Assembly (NCBI GenBank): GCA_910587705.1
Contig: CAJUMX010000020.1
Coordinates: 1 to 46,328, forward strand
DNA length: 46,328 nucleotides
Reading direction: 5' to 3'
Origin: an uncultured Oscillibacter sp.
GTDB taxonomy: Bacteria; Bacillota; Clostridia; Oscillospirales; Oscillospiraceae
This document shows, one piece after another, positions 15,510-23,160 of this stretch. The position numbers and the translations under genes were made by a program. Within the stretch, counting starts at the first letter, position 1. Each line of letters opens with the position of its first letter. The notes under the pieces were generated by a model. It was given only the letters and a program-made list of their open reading frames with translations, was not told where the DNA came from and made no database searches.

Positions 15510-17621
15510 TTAATAGCGCCCCGTCCAGTCCGCCATCAGCAGCACCGGCAGGGTCCACAGCAGAAGAAAAACCTCCAGCGCCAGGGGGTTCAGCAGCTCA
15601 TAGGCCCCCAGGCTGGTGAGATAAAAGGTCAGCAGGGTCCCGGCCCAGCTCCCCAGCAGGGAGATGGCCGCCGCCCGGCGGACAGCCTTGCACAGCCGGA
15701 GGCTCCCCGCCACGGTTTCCGCGTAGGGAAGCAGCCCCTCCCGGAACAGCAGGGCCCGGGGAAAATCCCGATCCTTCTCCGCCTCGCTGAAGGCGATGCG
15801 CTCTGAGAGACTGGGGTATTCCATGTGCACGCCCCGGCTGAATTTCCGCTTGATGAGGGAGGGGGTGATGTTGGGGTCCCGGGAGGCCAGGATGGGCTGG
15901 ATGCGGCTGCGCTGCATCAGCTTCAGGGCAAAGTCCACGTTTTCCGAGGGGTTGTACTTCACGGCGAAGGCCGCCCGCAGCTCCCCGTCCACCGCCAGAA
16001 AGATGCCGGTGCGCAGATTCACGTCCGCCGGCAGCCGCACGTTCATTTTCCGCATGAAGGAGGCCCCGCCCATCAGCACGGATTCGCCCTTCACGGCGCC
16101 GGACCAGCCGCCCTCCTCGTAGAAGCTGAAATCGTCCACCTTTTCATAGCGGCCCCCTTCGCTGCGGACCAGATTGTTGAACAGCCGCTCCAGGCCGCTT
16201 CCGGCGGCCCGGGCCATGGAGGCCGCCAGGGAGACGGCCTGCTCCTGGGTCTCGCCATAGAGCTTTCGCCCGTTGAGCTGGACGGTGCCGGGAGGGAAGA
16301 GGTCCGTGTCGGTGACAATCATCCGCCGCCGGGCGCTGATCTTCTGGGCCCCGGACCAGCCCGCCACGGCACAGCCGGTTTTTTGCAGATGCTCCGACAG
16401 CTTGGACCAGGGCAGCGCCCAGCACAGGGGCAGGGAGAAGGTGGCCGCCGCCGGGAGAATGGCGGAGAGGTTTAAAAGAAAGTCCCCGCCCCGCTCCTGC
16501 CCTGCGGAGCTTAGCCCCGCAAAGACCAGGACCGCCGCCAGGAAGGCCGGCAGCAGCGCCGTCTGCCAGAGAGTAGCCGCGTCGCTCCGGGCTGCGGTGG
16601 TGAAGAAGCCGGGGACGGCTCCCCGCTGCTTGCAGGCCCCCTGGAGGGTGTTGGTGACAAGATAGGGCGGCTCCTCGTCCAGGGAGGCGGCCCGGAGCAT
16701 GTCATAGTTTCCCTTGCTCTCTCGGCGGACGCCCCACTGGGCGAACACCAGCCCCAAGCAGCTGACGGAGGCATAGGGCATGGTCTCGCCGGCTTGTCCG
16801 CCCAGAAGCCGGGTGGCGCAGTCCAGCCCGGAGACCAGGGCGGAAATAGACACCAGCAGCTCGGCGACGCAGCGGCGGCGCAGCAGCATGCCGAAACCCT
16901 TGAGGAACACATGGCGGCAAAGCAGCGCCGTCAAAACCAGGCAGGCAAGCAAAACCGCGCATTGGACCTCCCGGTCCCCGGACCAGTAAGGCACCTTCAC
17001 CTGATAGCGCTCCAAAAGCAGGAACAGCGTGGGGGGTAGAGCCGTAAACAGGGGCAGGAGCACCGTGTGCTTCCGGCGGATGTAGAGCTGGCGGGCATCG
17101 TGGGCCGCCTCCCAGAGAGTGGGCTCCGGGCCGATGGGCTCCGGATCGGGCTCTGGCTCCGGTTCCGGCGGCGGGGGGAGGGACTCCGTGTCCTCCAGGG
17201 GCTTTCGGGAGAAGAGACCGTGCTTCGGGGGCAGGATGGGCTCTCTGGCCTCCTCCATCACCGCGTCCACGGTGCTGCCCACCACGTCCTCCAGGGAGAT
17301 GGGCCGGGGGTGGGGAATGTTCAGCCGGGCCACGTCCGCCGCTGCCGCCTGTTCCGCCTCCTGGAGGGGGTCCGGGGTCTTGGGGGGCTCTGGGGGCGAG
17401 GCTTCCGCCGGAGGCCTTGAGGTGGACTGTGCTTCCGGTTTTTCCAGAGGGCCGGGCTCCGCCGGGACGGCGGGGGGCTTCGGTGCGGGGGCCCGCGGCG
17501 CTTCGGCCTCTCGGAGCAGTTGGTGCTCCAGGCTGCCGCCGTACTCCGCCAGAATCTCCTCCAGGGTGTAATCATCCTCCGGCACCGGGGTATTCAATTG
17601 GTGGTCGTCCTTCGGGGTCAT
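15510..17621 (-). CDS. Degenerate P1B-type ATPase-like membrane protein (predicted pseudoenzyme)
   Basis: The product is 703 aa. Residues 1-175 are a soluble Pro/Glu-rich tail that opens with DDYTLEEILAEYG. Hydrophobic helices follow at about 186-203, 218-238, 252-270, 284-297, 352-371, 380-403, 645-668 and 675-696. The order matches P1B metal ATPases, but the catalytic residues are gone. The CPC helix end is LPLCWALP. The phosphorylation motif DKTGTLT is DTDLFPP (D438). The nucleotide domain keeps a GGWSGAVKG-like loop (504-512). TGD is ASRD (579-582) and GDGVNDAP is missing. ATP-driven transport is therefore very unlikely; a scaffold or regulatory role is inferred. The gene lies 27 bases after rlmB and before the HAD phosphatase. 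Confidence 0.82.
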   Translation of the reverse strand: MTPKDDHQLNTPVPEDDYTLEEILAEYGGSLEHQLLREAEAPRAPAPKPPAVPAEPGPLEKPEAQSTSRPPAEASPPEPPKTPDPLQEAEQAAAADVARLNIPHPRPISLEDVVGSTVDAVMEEAREPILPPKHGLFSRKPLEDTESLPPPPEPEPEPDPEPIGPEPTLWEAAHDARQLYIRRKHTVLLPLFTALPPTLFLLLERYQVKVPYWSGDREVQCAVLLACLVLTALLCRHVFLKGFGMLLRRRCVAELLVSISALVSGLDCATRLLGGQAGETMPYASVSCLGLVFAQWGVRRESKGNYDMLRAASLDEEPPYLVTNTLQGACKQRGAVPGFFTTAARSDAATLWQTALLPAFLAAVLVFAGLSSAGQERGGDFLLNLSAILPAAATFSLPLCWALPWSKLSEHLQKTGCAVAGWSGAQKISARRRMIVTDTDLFPPGTVQLNGRKLYGETQEQAVSLAASMARAAGSGLERLFNNLVRSEGGRYEKVDDFSFYEEGGWSGAVKGESVLMGGASFMRKMNVRLPADVNLRTGIFLAVDGELRAAFAVKYNPSENVDFALKLMQRSRIQPILASRDPNITPSLIKRKFSRGVHMEYPSLSERIAFSEAEKDRDFPRALLFREGLLPYAETVAGSLRLCKAVRRAAAISLLGSWAGTLLTFYLTSLGAYELLNPLALEVFLLLWTLPVLLMADWTGRY

Positions 17622-17648
17622 GGGATACCCTCCTTTGGAAGGGGATGG

Positions 17649-18410
17649 TTAAAGCCGCTGTCTGACGGCCTCGTAGAGAAGAATCGCCGCGGCGGCGGAG
17701 GCGTTTAGGGAGGAGAGCTTCCCCCGCATGGGGATGCTGACCAGAAAGTCGCAGCTCTCGGCCACCAGACGGCCCATACCGCTGCCCTCGCTGCCGATGA
17801 CGATGGCGGCGGGGCCCTTGAGGTCCGCGTCGTAGAGGGCGGTGGTTCCGTCTGCCGCTGTGCCGAAAACCCAGAGGCCCCGGGCTTTCAGGTCCTTCAG
17901 CAAAGCGGGGAGATTGGGCACCCGGGCCACGGGCACGTGGGCAACGGCCCCGGCGGAGGTCTTGGCCACCACCGCCGTGAGGCCGGCGCTGCGGCGCTTG
18001 GGGATGATCACGCCATGGGCCCCGGCGCACTCCGCCGTGCGGATAACGGCCCCTAGGTTATGGGGGTCCGACAGCTCGTCGCAGACCACCAGCAGGGGAG
18101 CCTCCCCCCTGGCCTCCGCCGAGTGGAGGATGTCCTCCACCGTGGCGTACTCCCGGACGGAGCTGAGGGCGATGACGCCCTGGTGGGCGTGGGTGCGGCT
18201 CATGGCATCCAGCTTCCGCCGGTCCGCCTCCACCACCACGGCCCCAGCGGAGCGGGCCTTGGAGGCGATGTGACCCAGGGTCTTGTCCGTCTCGCCCTTT
18301 TGCAGGTAAATTTTATCAATGGCCGTCCCGGCCCGCAGGGCCTCGATGACGGCGTTTCGCCCCTCGATGATTCCGTCGGCCTCGAGGGCGGGGGTTTTGC
18401 GTTCTTCCAT
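17649..18410 (-). CDS. rlmB: 23S rRNA (guanosine-2'-O-)-methyltransferase RlmB (SpoU/TrmH family)
   Basis: The product is 253 aa from the ATG at 18410 with GGAAGGA upstream; the frame continues upstream only through the promoter region. The N-terminal substrate-binding domain begins IIEGRNAVIEALRAG. The three SPOUT knot motifs follow: NLGAVIRTAECAGAHG, IVIGSEGSGM and IPMRGKLSSLNASAAAAILL. It uses S-adenosylmethionine to methylate the 2'-hydroxyl of a conserved guanosine in 23S rRNA. It heads the minus operon and is divergent from ftsH. Confidence 0.93.
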   Translation of the reverse strand: MEERKTPALEADGIIEGRNAVIEALRAGTAIDKIYLQKGETDKTLGHIASKARSAGAVVVEADRRKLDAMSRTHAHQGVIALSSVREYATVEDILHSAEARGEAPLLVVCDELSDPHNLGAVIRTAECAGAHGVIIPKRRSAGLTAVVAKTSAGAVAHVPVARVPNLPALLKDLKARGLWVFGTAADGTTALYDADLKGPAAIVIGSEGSGMGRLVAESCDFLVSIPMRGKLSSLNASAAAAILLYEAVRQRL

Positions 18411-18465
18411 GGGGATTCCTTCCTGGCCGGGAGGCCCGGCCTGAAAATTTTGTCGATACGTTCTT

Positions 18466-18474
18466 AGTATACCA
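18466..18474 (-). promoter_or_regulatory. Extended -10 promoter of the rlmB operon
   Basis: Minus strand TGGTATACT (18474-18466) is an extended -10. The corresponding -35 (TTTATT) is weak. It lies 56 bases before the rlmB ATG. Confidence 0.6.
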
Positions 18475-18526
18475 TAGCTCGGGAGGATAATAAAGCGGGA
18501 ATTTACAGAAACTTCATGAAACCGCC

Positions 18527-18555
18527 TTGTGACTTTCCAGGTTCTGTGATATACT
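18527..18555 (+). promoter_or_regulatory. Promoter of ftsH
   Basis: TTGTGA (18527-18532), a 17-base spacer and TATACT (18550-18555) preceded by TGA (extended -10). The leader is about 65 bases. Confidence 0.75.
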
Positions 18556-18627
18556 GCCATATAATTTCGCCGGGTCTTACATTTTGACTGATACCGTGCG
18601 CTTTCCCCTGAAAGGAGCAACTCATAC

Positions 18628-20814
18628 ATGGACCAAAACAACAACAAGAAAAAGCCGGACCAGAACAAAAACAGCAACTGGCGGGGCTTTATCCACCTGA
18701 TCTGCTGGGCGGTGCTGCTGGCGGCCCTGGTAAGCTACGCCACCACTTATATGACCAGCATGGGCCACCAGGCAAGCTCTGTGGAGCTGGAGTACAGCGA
18801 GTTTTTGGACATGCTGGACTTTGGCAAGGTGGCCGGGGTGGATTTTGACAACAGCGAATCCATCCTCATCATCACCCCGGTGGACGGCTATGTCTACACC
18901 AACAGCGAGGGGATGGAATACACCAAATCCACCCAGGAGGACGGAACCGCCGTTTACACCCACGTAGATGGGGAGGGCCGGGAGATGAAGCTGTCCCTGG
19001 AGCTCTTCACCGTCCAGCTCCAGTCCTATGACGCCATTGTGGAGCATATTCAAGAGCTGAACCGGCAGCCGGGAGGCGTCCAAACGGAAGGAGCGGGCAT
19101 CCGCATCAACCAGGACTACCAGCCCCCCATGAGCCCCATTTTGCTGTTTTTGGTGAACCTGGCCCCCTTCTTCATCATCATCCTGGTGATGAGCCTGGTT
19201 ATGAGCTGGATGGCGAAAAAAGGCATGGGCGGCATTGGAGGCATCGGCGGCGTGGGGAAATCCAACGCCAAGGTTTATATGGAGAAGTCCACCGGCGTCA
19301 CCTTCAAGGATGTGGCGGGCCAGGACGAGGCCAAGGAATCCCTGACGGAGATCATCGACTTCCTCCACAACCCCGGAAAGTACACGGAGATTGGCGCCAA
19401 GCTTCCCAAGGGCGCCCTTCTGGTGGGCCCTCCGGGCACCGGCAAGACCCTGCTTGCCAAGGCCGTGGCCGGGGAGGCGGGGGTTCCCTTCTTCTCCATC
19501 AGCGGCTCCGACTTTGTGGAGATGTTTGTGGGCGTGGGCGCCTCCCGGGTCCGGGACCTCTTTAAAGAGGCCAGCAAGGTGGCCCCCTGCATCGTCTTTA
19601 TCGACGAGATCGACACCATCGGCAAATCCCGGGACAACCGCATGGGCGGCAACGACGAGCGGGAGCAGACCCTGAACCAGCTCCTGGCGGAGATGGACGG
19701 TTTTGACCCCACCAAGGGCGTCATCCTTCTGGCGGCCACCAACCGCCCGGAGGTGCTGGACCAGGCCCTCCTCCGCCCGGGACGGTTCGATCGGCGCATC
19801 ACCATCGACCGGCCCAACCTGGCAGGGCGCATCTCCACCCTGGAGGTCCACACCCGGAACATCAAGCTGGGAGAGGACGTGGACCTAAAGAAGGTGGCCC
19901 TGGCTACCGCCGGGTGCGTGGGCGCGGACCTTGCCAACCTGGTAAACGAGGCGGCCCTCCGGGCCGTGCGGAAGGGCCGGAAGCTGGTGAGCCAAGAGGA
20001 TATGCTGGCCGCCTTCGAGCTGGTCATCGCCGGTACGGAGAAAAAGGGCAGCGTCCTGACGGAGTTCGAGAAAAAGCTGGTGGCCTACCACGAGGTGGGC
20101 CACGCCATGGTGGCCTATAAGCAGAAGAACACGGAGCCGGTGCAGAAAATCACCATCGTCCCCCACACCCAAGGGTCCCTGGGCTACACCCTGCTGATGC
20201 CCGAGGAGGACAAGACGGAGCTTAGGACCAAGGAAGAGCTGATGGCGAAGATCACCGTCTCCATGGGCGGCCGGGCCGCCGAGGAGGTGGTGATGGACAC
20301 CATGACCAACGGCGCCTCCCAGGACATCCAGGACGCCACGAATGTAGCGAGAAACATGGTGGCCATGTTCGGCATGAGCGAGGAATTCGGCATGATGGCC
20401 CTGGCCTCCCGGCGGAACCAGTACCTGGACGGGGGCTATGGCATGGACTGCGCCCAGGACACCGCCGCCCGGATGGACAAGGCCGTGAAGGTCCTGCTGG
20501 ACGAGGCGTACAAGACCGCCGTGGAGGTCATCCGGGAGAACCGGGAGGATATGGACAAGGTGGTGGCGTACCTTCTGGAAAAGGAGACCATCACCGGCGC
20601 GGAGATGGTGGCCATCATCGAGGGCCGGGACCCGGCCCTGGTGGAGAGCCCCTATGCCTCCACCCGCCCGGGGGAAATCGAGGCCCCGGCTAAGAAGGTC
20701 CACATGATCTCCGAAAAAATCCTGGCCCCGGAGGAGTCTGCGGAGCAGCCCCCGGCGGCGGAAGCGCCGGAGGAAGCGCCCCCGTCCGAGGAGACGGGAG
20801 AAGGACAACCCTGA
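18628..20814 (+). CDS. ftsH: ATP-dependent zinc metalloprotease FtsH
   Basis: The product is 728 aa, slightly longer than typical because of an acidic Pro/Glu-rich C-terminal extension. Two membrane helices (about 20-43 and 169-195) flank an extracytoplasmic domain. The AAA module has Walker A GPPGTGKT (267-274), the pore loop EMFVGVG, Walker B IVFIDE (322-327) and the second region of homology (ATNRPEVLDQ, then RPGRFDRR). The protease site is HEVGH (488-492), where most homologues have HEAGH; the HExxH ligands are intact. It is a hexameric membrane-protein quality-control protease. AAAGGAG precedes the ATG. It is monocistronic. Confidence 0.97.
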   Translation: MDQNNNKKKPDQNKNSNWRGFIHLICWAVLLAALVSYATTYMTSMGHQASSVELEYSEFLDMLDFGKVAGVDFDNSESILIITPVDGYVYTNSEGMEYTKSTQEDGTAVYTHVDGEGREMKLSLELFTVQLQSYDAIVEHIQELNRQPGGVQTEGAGIRINQDYQPPMSPILLFLVNLAPFFIIILVMSLVMSWMAKKGMGGIGGIGGVGKSNAKVYMEKSTGVTFKDVAGQDEAKESLTEIIDFLHNPGKYTEIGAKLPKGALLVGPPGTGKTLLAKAVAGEAGVPFFSISGSDFVEMFVGVGASRVRDLFKEASKVAPCIVFIDEIDTIGKSRDNRMGGNDEREQTLNQLLAEMDGFDPTKGVILLAATNRPEVLDQALLRPGRFDRRITIDRPNLAGRISTLEVHTRNIKLGEDVDLKKVALATAGCVGADLANLVNEAALRAVRKGRKLVSQEDMLAAFELVIAGTEKKGSVLTEFEKKLVAYHEVGHAMVAYKQKNTEPVQKITIVPHTQGSLGYTLLMPEEDKTELRTKEELMAKITVSMGGRAAEEVVMDTMTNGASQDIQDATNVARNMVAMFGMSEEFGMMALASRRNQYLDGGYGMDCAQDTAARMDKAVKVLLDEAYKTAVEVIRENREDMDKVVAYLLEKETITGAEMVAIIEGRDPALVESPYASTRPGEIEAPAKKVHMISEKILAPEESAEQPPAAEAPEEAPPSEETGEGQP

Positions 20815-20822
20815 ACCCCATA

Positions 20823-20849
20823 AAAGGCGCGCCGTCGCGGCGCGCCTTT
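20823..20849 (+). terminator. Hairpin after ftsH
   Basis: A perfect 12-bp stem (AAAGGCGCGCCG / CGGCGCGCCTTT) with a 3-nt loop lies 9 bases after the ftsH stop. The U tract is short (TTTC), so some read-through into the acetyltransferase gene is possible. Confidence 0.75.
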
Positions 20850-20888
20850 CCCCCATTTCATTCATCAAAGAGAGAGGAGCGCGATTGT

Positions 20889-21407
20889 ATGATTCGCAAA
20901 GCCACCGCCGCCGACCTGCCCCGAATCGGGGAGATTTACGAGGCGATTTTCGATAAGGAGGACCAGGGCCCCGTCTATACCAACTGGCTTCGGGGCACCT
21001 ATCCCACCGTGGACAGCGCCCGGCAGGTGCTGGAGGCCGGGACCCTGTATGTGGGAGAAGAGAACGGCGTCCTCTGGGGCGTGGTGAACCTCAACGGCGT
21101 CCAGCTTCCAGAGTACGATCAAATTCCCTGGACCATTCCGGCGGAGCGGGAGGAGGTGGGGGTCATCCACACCCTCTGCATCCACCCGGCCCAGTCCGGG
21201 AAGGGCCTTGCCAAGCGGATGGTGGCCTTCTGCGAGGAGACCGCCCGAGCCCAGGGCAAAACCGTCATCCGCCTGGACACCTGGGAGGGGAACGCCCCCA
21301 CCAACCACCTGTATCCCTCCATCGGATACGGCTTTGCCGGGAGCACGGAGTTTTTCTTCCAGGGGTACATCCGCGAGATTTTGAACTGCTACGAGAAAAA
21401 GCTGTAA
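20889..21407 (+). CDS. GNAT-family N-acetyltransferase
   Basis: The product is 172 aa. It begins with the GNAT pattern MIRKATAADLPRIGEIY. The acetyl-CoA-binding segment reads IHTLCIHPAQSGKGLAKRMV, a Q-x2-G-x-G/A variant, followed by the LDTWEGNAPTNHLYPSIGY stretch typical of the C-terminal strand and helix. The acceptor is unknown. GAGAGGAG lies about 9 bases before the ATG. It lies between the ftsH hairpin and a strong terminator. Confidence 0.88.
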   Translation: MIRKATAADLPRIGEIYEAIFDKEDQGPVYTNWLRGTYPTVDSARQVLEAGTLYVGEENGVLWGVVNLNGVQLPEYDQIPWTIPAEREEVGVIHTLCIHPAQSGKGLAKRMVAFCEETARAQGKTVIRLDTWEGNAPTNHLYPSIGYGFAGSTEFFFQGYIREILNCYEKKL

Positions 21408-21412
21408 ATCCG

Positions 21413-21450
21413 ACGTCCTCCGGTTCTTGACAACCGGGGGGCGTTTTTTT
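21413..21450 (+). terminator. Terminator after the acetyltransferase
   Basis: A 13-bp stem (ACGTCCTCCGGTT / AACCGGGGGGCGT, two G-U pairs) with a 6-nt loop is followed by a run of seven T (21444-21450). Confidence 0.93.
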
Positions 21451-21489
21451 ACAATGAGGGGGTACACTACTCAACATGGAGGTTTTCTT

Positions 21490-23013
21490 ATGAAACGTTC
21501 CGCAGGCATCCTCCTGCCCATTTTCTCCCTCCCCTCCGAATATGGCATCGGCTCCCTGGGAGCGGAGGCCCGGGCCTTCGCCAACTTTCTCCAGGACGCG
21601 GGCCAGTCCTGGTGGCAGATTCTCCCCGTAGGTCCTGCCGGGGCCGGGGACTCCCCCTATGCCAGCGAGTCCACCTTCGCCGGAAATCCCCTGTTTATCG
21701 ATTTGGACCTTTTGGCTAAGGACGGCCTCCTGACGGAGGAGGAGTTGGCCTCCGCCCGGGTCCCCGCCGGGGATAAGATTGACTACGGTGCGCTGAAAAA
21801 GAGCCGGGAGCCCCTTCTGCGAACGGCTTTTGCCCGGGTCAGCGGCGAGGCGGCGGAGGCCGCCCGGGCCTTTGCCGAGGGCCGCCCCTGGGTTCGGGAG
21901 TACGCCCTCTACCGGGCCGCGAAACGGCACTTCGGGGACCTCCCCTGGTTTCAGTGGCCCGACGAGGGCCTCCGCCGCCACGAGGCGGAGGCCGTGGAGC
22001 GCTGGCGGGTGGAGCTGGCAGAGGAGGTGGCCTTTGAGACCTGCGTCCAGCACTGGTTCTTCACCCAATGGGCGGCCTTGAAAACCTATGTCAACGACTT
22101 GGGACTGGGCCTCATTGGGGACCTGCCCATTTACGTCTCCCTGGACTCCGCCGACGTGTGGAGCGAGCGGAGGGAATTCCTCCTGGATGAGGAGGGGAAG
22201 CCCTCCAAGGTGGCGGGCGTGCCGCCGGACTACTTCTCCGAGGACGGCCAGCTCTGGGGCAATCCCCTCTACGACTGGGCCGCCATGAAGCAAAACGGCT
22301 TTGGCTGGTGGATTCGCCGGGTAGAGGGGGCCGCCCGGCTCTTCGATGTCATCCGCATCGACCACTTCCGGGGGCTGGAGAGCTACTGGGCCGTTCCGGC
22401 GGAGGCGGAGACCGCCCGGATGGGCTCCTGGGAGAAGGGCCCCGGCATGGACCTTCTGGGCGTGTTGAGCTCCTGGTTCCAGGGGATTGCCTTCATTGCC
22501 GAGGATTTGGGCATCCTGACGGAGGGGGTCCACCAGCTCCGGGAGGAGTCCGGCCTGCCGGGGATGAAGGTGCTGGAGTTTGCCTTCTCGGACCCCTCCA
22601 ACGCTTATCTGCCCCACAACTACCAGCCCCACTGTGTCTGCTACACCGGCACCCACGACAACGACACCGCCGCCGGGTGGTACGCCTCCGCCCCCCAGCG
22701 GGAGCGGGCCTTTGCCGAGAAGTACCTGGGGGTCTCCGGGGCGGAGAACGTCCGGCTGGCCCTGCTCCGGGCGGGGCAGGGGAGCGTTGCGGAGCTCTTC
22801 GTGGCCCAGATGCAGGATTACCTGGGCCTTGGTAGCGAGAGCCGCATCAACGTCCCCGGCGTGGGCAAGGGGAATTGGCGCTGGCGACTTTTGCCCGGCT
22901 GTACGACAGAGGGTCTGGCGGAGGAAATCCGCTCCATGACCTCCTTCTACGGTCGCTGCCCCTGGATTCCGGAGCCAGAGGAAACCGGCGAAAGCGATAA
23001 AACAGAAGAATAA
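21490..23013 (+). CDS. malQ: 4-alpha-glucanotransferase (amylomaltase, GH77)
   Basis: The product is 507 aa, the usual bacterial length. The start follows GGAGG with 7 bases of spacing; the frame extends 21 codons upstream through the terminator. The N-terminal ILLPIFSLPSEYGIGSLG and WWQILPVGP are GH77 hallmarks. Catalytic residues are visible: nucleophile D291 in VIRIDHFRG, acid/base E338 in IAEDLG and D390 in GTHDNDTAAGW. It transfers malto-oligosaccharide segments between glucans in maltodextrin and glycogen metabolism. It stands alone, but could act on glucan made by the amylosucrase-like enzyme at 44361. Confidence 0.96.
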   Translation: MKRSAGILLPIFSLPSEYGIGSLGAEARAFANFLQDAGQSWWQILPVGPAGAGDSPYASESTFAGNPLFIDLDLLAKDGLLTEEELASARVPAGDKIDYGALKKSREPLLRTAFARVSGEAAEAARAFAEGRPWVREYALYRAAKRHFGDLPWFQWPDEGLRRHEAEAVERWRVELAEEVAFETCVQHWFFTQWAALKTYVNDLGLGLIGDLPIYVSLDSADVWSERREFLLDEEGKPSKVAGVPPDYFSEDGQLWGNPLYDWAAMKQNGFGWWIRRVEGAARLFDVIRIDHFRGLESYWAVPAEAETARMGSWEKGPGMDLLGVLSSWFQGIAFIAEDLGILTEGVHQLREESGLPGMKVLEFAFSDPSNAYLPHNYQPHCVCYTGTHDNDTAAGWYASAPQRERAFAEKYLGVSGAENVRLALLRAGQGSVAELFVAQMQDYLGLGSESRINVPGVGKGNWRWRLLPGCTTEGLAEEIRSMTSFYGRCPWIPEPEETGESDKTEE

Positions 23014-23160
23014 TTTTGGGCGAAATGCCAAAAGTTTCCGCAAAATTTGCGCTTTGGTCATTCCGCCGATTCCCAGCGCCCGCCCTCCACATATATAATA
23101 GAGCCGTCACATAAGATGGAGCGTCCGCCTTAGCGCGGGCGCGGAAGTGAGGAATGCTGC

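Noticed and set aside
18583..18588. TTGACT as a second ftsH promoter -35
   Set aside because: No -10-like hexamer lies 15-19 bases downstream.
21265..23061. 598-codon minus-strand frame opposite malQ
   Set aside because: Antisense shadow of a GC-rich gene. Gly/Pro/Leu-rich low-complexity translation, no start signal, and malQ on the plus strand has all catalytic residues.
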